Assembly (NCBI RefSeq): GCF_000732725.1
Contig: NZ_JPNB01000002.1
Span: forward strand, 1,178,001 to 1,242,000
DNA length: 64,000 nucleotides
Origin: Kineothrix alysoides
GTDB lineage: Bacteria > Bacillota > Clostridia > Lachnospirales > Lachnospiraceae
Reading direction: 5' to 3'
This document shows, in pieces, positions 40,620 to 49,625 of this stretch (position 1 is the stretch's first letter; every line of letters begins with the position of its first letter). The notes beneath the pieces were generated by a model, which made no database searches, was not told the origin of the DNA, and was given only the letters and a program-made list of their open reading frames with translations. The translations under genes were made by a program, and so were the position numbers.

Positions 40620-41345
40620 ATGATTGTAAAAGCAGATAATATCATGTATGAAGACGAACAAATAATCGTTTGTCATAAGCCCTCCGGCATTGCGACACAG
40701 ACTGCCAAGCTGGGGCAGCCGGATATGGTAAGCAGTATAAAAAATTATTTAAAGACTTCTTATATCGGAGTAATACATCGTCTTGATCAACCGGTAGAGG
40801 GTATACTTGTATTTGGCAAGACAAAAGAATCCGCCGCGAAATTAAGTGCACAAAGCATGGAAAAGCTTTATTATGCCGTTGTCTTTGCAGATTCCGCCGT
40901 GGTAAAGGCAAAAGATAAGGATTATCTTAAAACAGAATTTACTTTGGTGGATTATCTGGTAAAAAACGGAGTAGATAATACGTCGAGAATAACAGAAAAA
41001 AATGATAAGGATGCGAAACGTGCGGAACTTAAGTATCGTATCTTGAAGGTGGCGGAGGAAGATAAGGACTTCAGAAATCTGCGCATGCTTACAGAAATAC
41101 TTTTGAAAACGGGAAGACATCATCAAATCAGGGTGCAGATGGCTCATGCGGGAATGCCTTTACTTGGTGATGTAAAATATGGAAGTGAGGGTTCCATGAG
41201 AAAAAGCCTTGAAGATGATATAAAGGAGGTAGCGTTATGTGCATACAGCCTCTCTTTTTTACATCCAAAGACTGGAAAGAGTATGAGTTTTTCGATTGTG
41301 CCGAAAGGAGAAGCCTTCCGTCTCTTTTTACCATTTACTCCCTAG
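40620..41345 (+). CDS. RluA family pseudouridine synthase
   Basis: A 241-residue RNA pseudouridine synthase. The catalytic Asp is D56 in VIHRLDQPVEGILVFGKT. The KPSGIATQT segment and LKTGRHHQIRVQMAHAG are family hallmarks, and LLGDVKYG follows. There is no S4 domain, so it belongs to the short RluA-like group. The target uridine (rRNA or tRNA) is not known. ATG 40620 with AAGGAG 13 bases upstream is the best start; longer forms run into the palindromic element. Confidence 0.93.
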   Translation: MIVKADNIMYEDEQIIVCHKPSGIATQTAKLGQPDMVSSIKNYLKTSYIGVIHRLDQPVEGILVFGKTKESAAKLSAQSMEKLYYAVVFADSAVVKAKDKDYLKTEFTLVDYLVKNGVDNTSRITEKNDKDAKRAELKYRILKVAEEDKDFRNLRMLTEILLKTGRHHQIRVQMAHAGMPLLGDVKYGSEGSMRKSLEDDIKEVALCAYSLSFLHPKTGKSMSFSIVPKGEAFRLFLPFTP

Positions 41346-41431
41346 AAGAAAAAGCTATAATTTACTGAAAATTATCCATCCTATAATATAGGAGTACTAA
41401 TTTTCGTAAATAAGTTTCAGGGGGAAAAGCC

Positions 41432-42484
41432 ATGGATAAAAAAGCAGTTATGAAGACAAAAGAATATGCGATTCTGGCAGCAGTTATATTAGGAGTATAT
41501 ATCGGATTCAAGTACCTGAGTCCGCTTATAACTCCTTTTCTTTTTGCGTTTGCATTCGTGAAAATTCTTCATCCGCTCTTAGAAAGGATTCAGAAAAATC
41601 TTCACATTAAAAAAGGCTTCATAATAGCCGTAATACTGCTTGTTTTATTCATAACTGCGGGAGGGGCGCTATGGGGGCTGGCGGTATTTATTTTTCAGCG
41701 AGTAGGAGAACTGTTCGGTCAGATAGGCCTATTCGAAGAAAAGTTTTGTGTTTTTGTCAGCGGATGCTGTGACGGAATGGAAAAAAAGTTTGGTCTTGAC
41801 GGCGCCGGAATCGAAATATACATTATGGAAAAGGTAAATATTTTCATCGAGAATTTTCAGGTGGAGGTCGTTCCTAAAATTATGAACGATTCGTTGGGAT
41901 ATGTGAAAAATGTGGCGGGCATCATAAGCTTTTTTGCAATCATGATTATTGCATCAATTCTTCTTGCAAAGGATTATGCAATGGTCATGAACAAGCTTCG
42001 CAGTCATGAGGAATTAGAGGGTGTGCTGGAAATCGGTAAAAGAGTATTCGGGCATATAGCTGCCTTCTTGAAGACACAGCTCATCATATTACTCATCATC
42101 AGCCTCCTTTGTGCAGTTACTCTATTTTTTACAAAAATAGAAGGGGGTATATTGCTCGGCATGTTAACGGGCTTCATGGACATGCTGCCATTTATCGGTA
42201 CAGGCATGGTCCTCATGCCACTTGCTTTTTGGCAGATTCTAAATGGGTATTATGGAAAGGCTGTGATATGTGTTGTTCTCTATATTTCTTGTATGATCAT
42301 AAGAGAAGTTTTGGAGCCAAAGCTGGTGGGAGAGCAGGTAGGAATCCTGCCGGTCTGTATACTGTTTGCCGTTTATGCGGGGGTAAAGCTGTTTGGAATC
42401 TTCGGCATTATTAAAGGGCCGCTGGCCCTCATTACAATATATGAGGTGTACCTGTATTTACGGAGAAAGCCGGAACAAAAGTAA
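41432..42484 (+). CDS. AI-2E family transporter, YtvI-like
   Basis: A 350-residue membrane protein with eight helices, in the PerM/AI-2E family. Visible parts are the N-terminal pair of helices (AILAAVILGVYIGFKYLSPLITPFLFAFAFVKIL), a long amphipathic stretch 95-150, and the conserved MLTGFMDMLPFIGTGMVLMPLAFWQIL block with VLEPKLVGEQVGI. The pattern resembles sporulation-associated YtvI of Bacillus. It need not transport AI-2: members also act as Na+/H+ antiporters. RBS GGGGGA. A solitary gene, with repeats downstream. Confidence 0.88.
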   Translation: MDKKAVMKTKEYAILAAVILGVYIGFKYLSPLITPFLFAFAFVKILHPLLERIQKNLHIKKGFIIAVILLVLFITAGGALWGLAVFIFQRVGELFGQIGLFEEKFCVFVSGCCDGMEKKFGLDGAGIEIYIMEKVNIFIENFQVEVVPKIMNDSLGYVKNVAGIISFFAIMIIASILLAKDYAMVMNKLRSHEELEGVLEIGKRVFGHIAAFLKTQLIILLIISLLCAVTLFFTKIEGGILLGMLTGFMDMLPFIGTGMVLMPLAFWQILNGYYGKAVICVVLYISCMIIREVLEPKLVGEQVGILPVCILFAVYAGVKLFGIFGIIKGPLALITIYEVYLYLRRKPEQK

Positions 42485-42857
42485 GCGGGAACATTAAAGA
42501 AGGCATGAAACGCTGAAGGAGGGCTCGGAACGCTGAGGGGGGGGTACAAACCCTTGAAGAAGGTATAGAACACCCAAGGAGGTACGGAACTTTGAGAAAG
42601 ATACAGAATACTCAAGAAGGTACGGAACTTTGAGTAAGGGACAGAACTCCGAAAGTACAGAGCTTAAGGCAGATGTTAAAAAAGATGCGGGATTGACGAA
42701 AGGGCAATGGTAAACTATGATAAATAAGTGGAGGGCACTCATGAGTAAAAAGCGTACATGAGTAAAAAGTGTACATGAGTAAAAAGCGTACATGAGTAAA
42801 AAGCGTTTATGAGTAAAAGACACTCATATGATAAAATACATGAATGGGGAATATAAG
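42485..42857. repeat. Two tandem-repeat tracts between ytvI-like and O-antigen-ligase-like genes
   Basis: 42500-42660 is purine-rich with degenerate ~36-base units; GGTACGGAACTTTGAG occurs twice (from about 42581 and 42618). 42741-42825 holds five 17-bp units ATGAGTAAAAAGCGTAC (starts 42741, 42758, 42775, 42792 and 42809), the last turning into ATGAGTAAAAGACACTCAT. The last unit matches 19 of 20 bases with units at 63380-63459. No gene is supported. Confidence 0.85.
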
Positions 42858-44480
42858 ATGTTGGAAGAAACAGAAGAGAAATTTAATCTCTTATCATTTT
42901 GTGAAGAAGCCGTTTCTTTATTGATAATGGCTTATTTGTTTATCATTTTTTCTTTCTATCCTTTTTACATGCAGAATGGTTATGTGGAAATTGGCGACGC
43001 TAAATTTTCATTTTATAAGGATATTACGCTGGGAGGCTTCGCTTTGATTGTTCCGTTGGCTATTATCTGTATGCTGTTGCGGTATAAGGAGACGAAATTC
43101 TTTGTGCGCTATAAATCGCTGTCGATTACCGACTGCGCATTTTTGTTTTATGGTGTGGCATTGGTGGTTTCCTATTTTTTTTCTGAGTTTAAGCAGGGAG
43201 CCTTTTGGGGTGAGAAAGGGTGGTATATGGGACTTGCCACTCAGTTGCTCTTTATTCTCTCTTATTTTTTGGTTTCTAGGTTTTGGGAGTACGAGGAAAA
43301 GCTTCTGATTGCCTTTATGGCGGCAGCGGCGGGTATTTTTCTGCTAGGATTGCTGAACCGTTTTTCCATATACCCTCTTTCGATTGAAGGAGTGAACAGA
43401 GAATTCATATCAACCTTGGGAAATATTAACTGGTATTGCGGCTATTTCGCCGTTCTTTTTCCGATAGGCTTTGTATGGTATTGGCTTACGGATAAAAAAT
43501 GGTTTAAGGCGGCAGGTGCATTCTATGTACTGCTGGGAATAGCGACGGGAGTTTCACAGGGCAGTAATAGCGCATTCATTGCTATATCGTCCTTATACCT
43601 TTTACTCTTTTGTCTATCCTTCCGCAGCCTGAAAAGGATGAAAAGCCTTTTCGAGCTGGGATTTCTGTTTTGTGCGGCTTGTCAGGCGCTAAGGATTTGG
43701 CGGCTGCTTTTTCCGGAAAGCTTTGACTATTACGACGGAAGCTTAAGTGACTGGATTACTGTGAGCCGTGTTACTTTATATGCTATGGTTCCTTTAGCAG
43801 TGTTCTATTTATTGATGGTTCTGGCGGAGAAGAAAAAACATATGGATATCAGCAGATATAAGATGCTCAGACAGATAATTCTTCTCGCTCTTACCATAAC
43901 GGCGGGAGTTTACGTGATGCTTCTGATACTCAATACGAGAGCAAACGGAGGCATACGTTTCATGGGTGGGCAGCAGATCCTTATTTTCAGTGAATATTGG
44001 GGAAGCTCCAGGGGCGGAACGTGGTCTGCCGGAGTGGGAGTATTTCAAGGAATACCCGGGTTGAGGAAGCTTGTAGGTGCCGGGCCGGATTGCTTCGCCT
44101 CTTATCTGTACATACTGCCGGATGTGACGGAAAGAGTTATGGATCAGTTCGGTACATCAAGGCTGACAAACGCCCATAACGAGTGGCTTACTGTCCTGGT
44201 AAACAATGGGATACTCGGCCTTATGGGCTATGCAGGAATATTTTTAAGCGTGTGGATTCGTTTCATTTATCGGGCAGAGAAGGTTACCGTGGAATTGAAG
44301 ACCAGGCTGACGGATGATAATAAGCAGCTGCTTCTATATGTTTTTGCGGCAAGTGCATTTGCCTATACCGCGCATAATATAGTAAGTTTTCAGCAGATTC
44401 TAAGTACGCCCTTTGTATTTCTATTGATTGGAATGGGGGAGAGACTGATGAGGGAAGGGAAAGGTCAGCCTCATGGCTGA
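42858..44480 (+). CDS. O-antigen ligase/polymerase family membrane protein
   Basis: A 540-residue integral membrane protein with 11-13 helices. The Wzy_C/O-antigen ligase signature is present near the C-terminus: TNAHNEWLTVLVNNGILGLMGYAGIFLSVWIRF, preceded by a long extracytoplasmic loop with VGAGPDCFASYLYI and ending in a final helix. Such proteins join or polymerise lipid-linked glycans at the outer face of the membrane. ATG 42858 after TGGGGA is the chosen start; ATGs at 42828 and 42840 are also possible. Its stop codon lies within the left copy of the target duplication of the adjacent insertion sequence, so the C-terminus is intact. Confidence 0.85.
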   Translation: MLEETEEKFNLLSFCEEAVSLLIMAYLFIIFSFYPFYMQNGYVEIGDAKFSFYKDITLGGFALIVPLAIICMLLRYKETKFFVRYKSLSITDCAFLFYGVALVVSYFFSEFKQGAFWGEKGWYMGLATQLLFILSYFLVSRFWEYEEKLLIAFMAAAAGIFLLGLLNRFSIYPLSIEGVNREFISTLGNINWYCGYFAVLFPIGFVWYWLTDKKWFKAAGAFYVLLGIATGVSQGSNSAFIAISSLYLLLFCLSFRSLKRMKSLFELGFLFCAACQALRIWRLLFPESFDYYDGSLSDWITVSRVTLYAMVPLAVFYLLMVLAEKKKHMDISRYKMLRQIILLALTITAGVYVMLLILNTRANGGIRFMGGQQILIFSEYWGSSRGGTWSAGVGVFQGIPGLRKLVGAGPDCFASYLYILPDVTERVMDQFGTSRLTNAHNEWLTVLVNNGILGLMGYAGIFLSVWIRFIYRAEKVTVELKTRLTDDNKQLLLYVFAASAFAYTAHNIVSFQQILSTPFVFLLIGMGERLMREGKGQPHG

Positions 44481-46274
44481 GTTAAATATTATCCTCAATT
44501 GTAAATCGAGATGCAACCCATCTCAATTCAACTAAGAATTAATTAAGTAAAATATTATTTATACACCAGGAGGTTGCATCCTGGCTTACAAAAGATTGGC
44601 TAATAACCAGTCTTTTTGTTTGCACTTTTATTTTGTTACATATATCCTATGATAGTTGGCGGCAGATTGGAGGATATATGTCTAAATTTTTTACATATGA
44701 AGAAAGACTTGATCTGCAAAAGTTTCTAAAGGAAAGTCTTTCATTTAAAGAAATAAGCCGCAGATTGGATAAGAATCCAACAACCATATCACGTGAGGTA
44801 CGTAAGTATAGTTCTGAAATTGCCACTGGTTATCCCGGCTATCCATTCAACTTGTGTAAAAACAGATTTAACTGTCGTAAGAAAGGCCTGTGTGGTAAGG
44901 ACTGCACTCGTAAATCCGCACAGTATTGTAAACTATGTCAGTCCTGCAATCCGAATTGTGATGAGTATGTTGAGGAAGTCTGTACTGCCAGATTTAGAGT
45001 TCCGTATGTCTGCAATGGTTGTGACACCATAAGAAAATGTACATTGCTAAAAAATATATATGATGCAGAACACGCTCATATTAAATCCCATGAAACGATT
45101 ACCCAGTCACGAAGCGGGCTATGCGTATCAGAGGAAGAAATCAGCAGGTTGAATAAAATCATCTCACCATTAATTCAGAATGGACAGTCTGTAAATCAGG
45201 TTTACATCAATCATGAAGATGAGCTTATGTGTAGTGAAAAAACAATCTATAACTACATTGATGCATGTATGTTTGATGTAAGAAATATTGATCTTCCAAG
45301 AAAAGTTAAGTTTCGTGAAAGATATAAAAAGCCTGAGTTCAAAGTTGATAAAGGATGCCGTATTGGTCGTAATTATGAAGCCTTTACTGCGTATATGGAG
45401 AAGAATCCAGATACACCTGTTGTACAAATGGATTCTGTTATTGGTAGCAAAGGTGGTAAATGCCTTCTTACGATTCATTTTGTTGAATGTAGTTTAATGC
45501 TTGCATTTGTTAGAGATGCTAATACTTCCAAATCTGTAACTGATATTTTTAATGGTTTGGATATACTTTTAGGAAAAGAAGAATTCAGTCAACTTTTTCA
45601 AGTAATCCTAACAGACAATGGAAGTGAGTTCTCTAATCCAAAGGCAATTGAGTATCGTGAAACAACACCATTATGGCGAACCAAAGTATATTATTGTGAT
45701 GCTGGAAGTCCCTATCAAAAAGGTTCCTGCGAAGTAAACCATGAATTAATAAGAAGAGTCCTTTCAAAAGGAACAGGCTTTGATCAGCTTACACAGGAAG
45801 AAGTGAATTTAATGATGAATCACATTAATTCTTACAAAAGAAAAAAGCTGAATAATCGTAGCCCATACGAAACATTCAGCTTTTATCATGGAGAAGAGGT
45901 TTTGGAAAAACTTGGATGCAAACCGGTAGCAGCCGGAGACATCATGTTAAAACCTGCACTTCTCAAAAAATAATTATTAACGTGCCGCCAACCAATCATC
46001 TGACTAAGGAATGAAGGGGTGGATTCTCCGATTACAAAAAAATCGAGAGGGAGTCGACCTCCCTTTGGCATGCCTGTAATTATCATAATACAGCAGAAAA
46101 AGCTGAAAATCAAACTGCATTTGGATTACAAATATGGCTTCTCAATTACAAAACTCTATATTTCACTTACAAAAGTGGCTTTTCGTTTACAAAACTTTAC
46201 TTCTCAAATACAAAAACTGCGTTTTGAATTACAAAGTGGCATCTCGCCTTACAATTCACTGAGTTAAATATTAT
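44477..46274 (+). mobile_element. Insertion sequence with IS30-like transposase and 16-bp target duplication
   Basis: CTGAGTTAAATATTAT is repeated at 44477-44492 and 46259-46274. Just inside, the ends match as inverted repeats: TCAATTGTAA-x-x-CGAGATGC (from 44495) against TGAATTGTAA-x-x-CGAGATGC read leftward from 46258. The element is about 1766 bp. The right end (46110-46258) carries six or seven TTACAAA motifs spaced about 21 bp, probably transposase sites. A terminator-like hairpin AAAGATTGG/CCAGTCTTT lies at 44588-44613. The long duplication is unlike classical IS30 (2-3 bp) and closer to the IS1202/ISTde1 type. Confidence 0.88.
44678..45973 (+). CDS. IS30-like DDE transposase
   Basis: A 431-residue transposase. 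An N-terminal HTH_38 domain (FTYEERLDLQKFLKESLSFKEISRRLDKNPTTISREV) is followed by a cysteine-rich region (residues ~60-125, about a dozen Cys, likely zinc binding). The catalytic domain has D in VVQMDSVIGS, D in ILTDNGSEFSNP and E in KGSCEVNHELIRR. It appears intact. GGAGGA lies just upstream of ATG 44678; a TTG at 44633 is unlikely. The Cys-rich insertion is not seen in plain IS30 transposases. Confidence 0.9.
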   Translation: MSKFFTYEERLDLQKFLKESLSFKEISRRLDKNPTTISREVRKYSSEIATGYPGYPFNLCKNRFNCRKKGLCGKDCTRKSAQYCKLCQSCNPNCDEYVEEVCTARFRVPYVCNGCDTIRKCTLLKNIYDAEHAHIKSHETITQSRSGLCVSEEEISRLNKIISPLIQNGQSVNQVYINHEDELMCSEKTIYNYIDACMFDVRNIDLPRKVKFRERYKKPEFKVDKGCRIGRNYEAFTAYMEKNPDTPVVQMDSVIGSKGGKCLLTIHFVECSLMLAFVRDANTSKSVTDIFNGLDILLGKEEFSQLFQVILTDNGSEFSNPKAIEYRETTPLWRTKVYYCDAGSPYQKGSCEVNHELIRRVLSKGTGFDQLTQEEVNLMMNHINSYKRKKLNNRSPYETFSFYHGEEVLEKLGCKPVAAGDIMLKPALLKK

Positions 46275-46423
46275 TAAGGTTATTATTAAGGTTATTAATG
46301 TCTATTATTGCTCATAGTAAATATATAACATATATAATTTAACGATAAACATTAAATTTAAGTTGAAATGTACATAAATATGCAGTATAATAACATCATA
46401 TTTAAAGAAAAGAGGTTATTTGC

Positions 46424-46966
46424 ATGGACAGCTTAAAAGATAAAATACAAAAGAGCAGCAAGACAATGGCATTCATTACAAAAATATTATGTATTTCACT
46501 TATTATTGGATTATGTGTCCCTATTATTGTTCTGGTATGGTATACTGTTGCACCAGACACTAACTTTTTTGCATTACGCGAACTGGGATTCTACTCTTCA
46601 ACAGGGCAATTAGTGAAATCAACAGGAGAACTTATTGCAGAAATGCTCACAATTATTGTGTCTGGAGTATTTGTTCTCGATATTTTGCTTATAGCTAATC
46701 GTATATTTCATTCAATAGGTATAGATATTATGCCATTTAGTCGGGAAAATGCAATGAATCTTAAAAAAATAGCGAAAGTGTTATTGGTTTATTCCATAGT
46801 TGAACCAATTTCAAAAGCTGGTTTTTACAGTTCTTTCGTTCCTGAAGTTCAAATGCAGTCATCTTTGAATATAGTATCTATTATACTTGCTTTCGTTTTT
46901 TTCTTTGTTTCGGTTGTGTTTGCGTATGGGGCGGAATTGCAAAGACAATTTGATGAAACACTTTAG
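46424..46966 (+). CDS. DUF2975-type four-helix membrane protein
   Basis: A 180-residue membrane protein with four helices (about residues 17-42, 75-100, 117-135, 145-170). It belongs by appearance to the DUF2975 family, small membrane proteins usually paired with a YozG-like XRE regulator, as here (47619-47843). The biochemical role of the family is unknown. It ends 11 bp before the start of a similar protein, with which it shares the C-terminal pattern LQ(R)Q..DETL. The 149 bases upstream are AT-rich without a clear promoter. Confidence 0.75.
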   Translation: MDSLKDKIQKSSKTMAFITKILCISLIIGLCVPIIVLVWYTVAPDTNFFALRELGFYSSTGQLVKSTGELIAEMLTIIVSGVFVLDILLIANRIFHSIGIDIMPFSRENAMNLKKIAKVLLVYSIVEPISKAGFYSSFVPEVQMQSSLNIVSIILAFVFFFVSVVFAYGAELQRQFDETL

Positions 46967-46977
46967 AGGTGCTGGAG

Positions 46978-47598
46978 ATGATAATTATTTCAAGGCTACA
47001 CCGTATGATGGCGGAAAAAATCTACAATAAAAAAACTATGTTTTGGATACATGGTCTATTTTACTTGTTTTTTTGCATCACTATTTATAAGTTCATTATA
47101 AGCTTGTTTTCTATGATTCAAAATCTAATTTTTCCAGGTTCAGTTTCCCTGATAAATACCGGATATTCTTATAGATTTGGTATGCTGCTTGGATATGGAC
47201 AGATTAGTTTTGAGAATCTGCCGCCTATTCATACCATTCAGGATGAACATATTTTTATTGTGACAGTAATCGCGGTGGGTATTCTTGCAGTCGATCTTCC
47301 GTTCATAGCTATTATGATTTACGGGAGAAAGATTTTAAGAACTATCTCCAATTCTTACACCCCCTTTCATCCCGATATGCCAGTGTATTTTAGAAAAATC
47401 GGTATCATATTCATACTCGTAGGATTTTTCGGGAAGTTAATTATTCAGTTACTTCCAAGTCTTGTAAATTTCCACAAGGTATATTTTAATAATCCGACAC
47501 AGTTTGAATGGATTTTTGTAGGTTTGCTTATTATTCTATTAAGCGATATTTTTAAAAAGGGTGTGAAGCTTCAGCAAAGCGAAGATGAAACATTATGA
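46978..47598 (+). CDS. DUF2975-type membrane protein, paralogue
   Basis: A 206-residue membrane protein with four helices (about residues 22-45, 85-110, 137-160, 172-192), probably a diverged paralogue of the preceding gene. Both end with an LQ..xDETL tail (KLQQSEDETL here and ELQRQFDETL there). AGAGG lies 8 bases before ATG 46978; a GTG at 46969 is possible. It ends 20 bp before the XRE regulator. Two paralogues in series with one regulator suggest a heteromeric membrane complex; the function is unknown. Confidence 0.7.
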   Translation: MIIISRLHRMMAEKIYNKKTMFWIHGLFYLFFCITIYKFIISLFSMIQNLIFPGSVSLINTGYSYRFGMLLGYGQISFENLPPIHTIQDEHIFIVTVIAVGILAVDLPFIAIMIYGRKILRTISNSYTPFHPDMPVYFRKIGIIFILVGFFGKLIIQLLPSLVNFHKVYFNNPTQFEWIFVGLLIILLSDIFKKGVKLQQSEDETL

Positions 47599-47618
47599 TG
47601 AGATATGGAGAAAAATAG

Positions 47619-47843
47619 ATGGCAATTATATTAAGATTAGATCGCGTAATGGCAGACCGCAAGATGTCCTTAAATGAGTTGTCTGATAAGGTAGGCGTTT
47701 CCAATGTGAATCTGTCTAAAATAAAAACGGGAAAAATCAGTGCGATTCGCTTTTCGACGCTGGAAGCAATATGTGAGGTTCTGGATTGTCAGCCCGGAGA
47801 TATTCTTGAATATCAAAGAACAAAGGAAGATGAACTAATTTGA
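47619..47843 (+). CDS. YozG-like XRE family regulator
   Basis: A 74-residue Cro/C1-type helix-turn-helix protein: LRLDRVMADRKMSLNELSDKVGVSNVNLSKIKTGKISAIRFSTLEAICEVLDCQPGDILEY covers the whole HTH_3-like domain. Small regulators of this type commonly follow DUF2975 genes, and probably control the cassette. The downstream gene is separated by a T-box promoter. Confidence 0.9.
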   Translation: MAIILRLDRVMADRKMSLNELSDKVGVSNVNLSKIKTGKISAIRFSTLEAICEVLDCQPGDILEYQRTKEDELI

Positions 47844-47893
47844 TTTTATCTCTTCAAATGTAAATATGGAAAATGTAAATATTATATAAATAG

Positions 47894-47922
47894 TTGACAA
47901 ATTCCTATTTATCTCCTAAAAT
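47894..47922 (+). promoter_or_regulatory. Promoter of the proS T-box transcript
   Basis: TTGACA (47894-47899), a 17-bp spacer and TAAAAT (47917-47922), just upstream of T-box stem I. Confidence 0.8.
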
Positions 47923-47934
47923 CTCTAATAACGA

Positions 47935-48212
47935 ATAATAAGCAGCGAAGAAGAGGAATAGTACGGATAAGCAAGCGTATCAGAGAGAGAACCGTTTGGT
48001 GTGAGGTTCTTACGAGTGTATCCTGAACCGGCCTTGGAGCTCTGTATGAAGACAAGTACGGCGTAGCACCGGCGTTAACGGTAGGATAAGAAGAATGCAG
48101 TTATAATGCGGCACGAAGGAGATAGAAAGCACGGAGGCCGCAGAAGCATTAATTAAGGGTGGTAACGCCGAGTTTTCGGTCCCTATTGGGATGAGGCTCC
48201 GGCGTTTTTTTG
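47935..48212 (+). ncRNA. T-box leader with proline (CCG) specifier
   Basis: Stem I begins about 47938 with the AG-bulge sequence GAAGAGGAATAGTAC. GAGAACC (47984-47993) pairs with the GGTTC of the distal loop. The specifier segment TGAA-CCG-GCCTTGGAGC puts codon CCG (48028-48030) in the specifier loop. The antiterminator has AGGGTGGTAACGCCG (48156-48170), whose TGGT bulge matches the ACCA end of tRNA-Pro. The terminator stem AACGCCG/CGGCGTT (48164-48170/48199-48206) ends in a T-run. Uncharged tRNA-Pro would release transcription of proS, but an insertion sequence now lies between them. Confidence 0.93.
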
Positions 48213-48350
48213 TGTAAAGAGTTGGTTAAACCCACTTTTGTTAAAAAATCAAACTGGTGCTAGAATCTAAATAGTACAAGTCAAAATGAGAAAATCCTAT
48301 ATAGAAAAATATGATACAATAGAGGTATCGTACTTAAGGAGGATTTCATT

Positions 48351-48635
48351 ATGCCGAAACATTTTGACAAGCAGTTTAAGCTGGATGCAGTTCAGTATTA
48401 TCAGGATCACAAGGAACTAGGTCTTGTCGGTTGTGCTACAAATATGGGAATCAGTCAGCAGACTCTTTCCAGATGGCAAAAAGAACTACGTGAAACCGGT
48501 GACATTAAAAGCCGTGGATCCGGAAATTATTCTTCTGATGAAGCGAAGGAAATCGCTCATCTCAAGCGTGAACTACGTGATACTCAGGATGCTCTTGACG
48601 TACTAAAAAAAGCCATCAGCATTCTGGGAAAATGA
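48351..48635 (+). CDS. IS3-family transposase OrfA
   Basis: A 94-residue helix-turn-helix protein (HFDKQFKLDAVQYYQDHKELGLVGCATNMGISQQTLSRWQKE) with a C-terminal leucine-zipper-like helix (EIAHLKRELRDTQDALDVLKKAISIL). A run of seven A (48605-48611) in the frame A-AAA-AAA is a likely -1 frameshift site that would fuse OrfA to OrfB, as is usual in this family. The gene overlaps orfB by 4 bp (ATGA). AAGGAGG precedes the ATG. Confidence 0.93.
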   Translation: MPKHFDKQFKLDAVQYYQDHKELGLVGCATNMGISQQTLSRWQKELRETGDIKSRGSGNYSSDEAKEIAHLKRELRDTQDALDVLKKAISILGK

Positions 48636-49546
48636 CAGAAGCCATTTACCTTGAAGTCTCCGAAAAGACAGACGCTGCCATGAAAGCTAATCGCCAGGTT
48701 TCTGTCTCCGGGATGCTGAAAATCCTTGGCGTTTCACGGTCTGGATATCGTGCATGGCAAAACCGTATGCCTTCTAATACACAGCAACGTAGAGAGGCTG
48801 TTAAAGTAAAGATCATGGACATTTACGATGATTCCAAACAGAACTACGGCGCTCCGAAAATTGCAAAAAAGTTGCAACAAGAAGGCGAAATTATTTCTGA
48901 ACGCACGGTAGGCAAATACATGTCCCAGCTAGGAATCAGGGCTCAATGGGTAAAACCATGGACAATTACCACCAAAGATTCCTATTTCAGCAATGAACTT
49001 CAAAATATATTAAATGAGCAATTCAACCCAGAGCGTCCAAATGCAGTGTGGTGCAGTGACATTACATATATCTGGACGACAGAAGGCTTCACATATCTGA
49101 CAAGCATTATGGACTTATTTTCAAGAAAAATAGTCGCATGGACTTTATCTGATTCAATGGGTGTAGCATGCGTTATTGATACCATTAACAAAGCAAAAGC
49201 CAGACGTAACACGGAACAACCGCTTATTCTGCACAGCGATCGCGGAAGCCAGTATGTGTCAAACGAATATCGGAAAGCAACTGCAAATATGCAGCGGAGC
49301 TATTCGAAAAAGGCATTTCCCTGGGACAACGCCTGTATTGAATCCTTCCATTCCTTAATCAAAAGAGAATGGCTGAATCGCTTCAAAATCGGTAATTATG
49401 AGCAAGCGTACCGGTTAGTATTTGAATACATTGAAGCATTCTACAACACAAAGCGAATCCATAGTCATTGCGATTATATATCGCCCAATGAATTCGAAAA
49501 GCTTTATGAAAAGGCACTCGAGGATGGTTTACAGCTGGTAGGTTAG
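48632..49546 (+). CDS. IS3-family transposase OrfB (DDE integrase core)
   Basis: A 304-residue integrase-core protein of the IS150 type. An N-terminal HTH_21 region (VSVSGMLKILGVSRSGYRAWQNR ... YGAPKIAKKLQQEG) precedes the catalytic triad: D in VWCSDITYIWT, D in ILHSDRGSQYVS and E in NACIESFHSLIKREWL. It appears intact, so the element may be mobile. Its frame is -1 relative to orfA, as needed for frameshift fusion. Confidence 0.94.
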   Translation: MTEAIYLEVSEKTDAAMKANRQVSVSGMLKILGVSRSGYRAWQNRMPSNTQQRREAVKVKIMDIYDDSKQNYGAPKIAKKLQQEGEIISERTVGKYMSQLGIRAQWVKPWTITTKDSYFSNELQNILNEQFNPERPNAVWCSDITYIWTTEGFTYLTSIMDLFSRKIVAWTLSDSMGVACVIDTINKAKARRNTEQPLILHSDRGSQYVSNEYRKATANMQRSYSKKAFPWDNACIESFHSLIKREWLNRFKIGNYEQAYRLVFEYIEAFYNTKRIHSHCDYISPNEFEKLYEKALEDGLQLVG

Positions 49547-49625
49547 AGGAGGATTATTTTATCATTTTAACTTGTACTAAATCTTGACATAGGACCAAAC
49601 ATATAGTAGTGAGAGGAGAAAGAAA

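Larger units (their letters stand above)
48255..49597 (+). mobile_element. IS3-family insertion sequence inside the proS leader
   Basis: The left end starts TGGTGCTAGAA, the right end (reverse complement) starts TGGTCCTATG. Both continue with AGTACAAGTNAAAATGANAAAAT, giving imperfect inverted repeats of over 30 bp. The flanks are AAC (48252-48254) and AAC (49598-49600), a 3-bp target duplication typical of IS3. The element is 1343 bp, encodes orfA and orfB, and has the same orientation as proS. It sits 42 bp after the T-box terminator and 28 bp before proS. Confidence 0.92.

Noticed and set aside
41432-42484. Link between luxS and the AI-2E family protein as an AI-2 export system
   Set aside because: The genes are 18 kb apart, and the family name is historical; the protein resembles YtvI-type members.
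42741-42828. CRISPR-like periodic repeats
   Set aside because: 17-bp units are directly adjacent with no spacers and no cas genes are nearby.
46110-46258. TTACAAA periodic motif as an independent iteron array or replication origin
   Set aside because: It lies inside the IS boundaries at its right end and is better explained as transposase binding sites.
49584-49612. Hybrid promoter formed by the IS3 right end driving proS
   Set aside because: TTGACA is present but the nearest TATAGT lies only 12 bp away, so no acceptable -10 at 16-18 bp.
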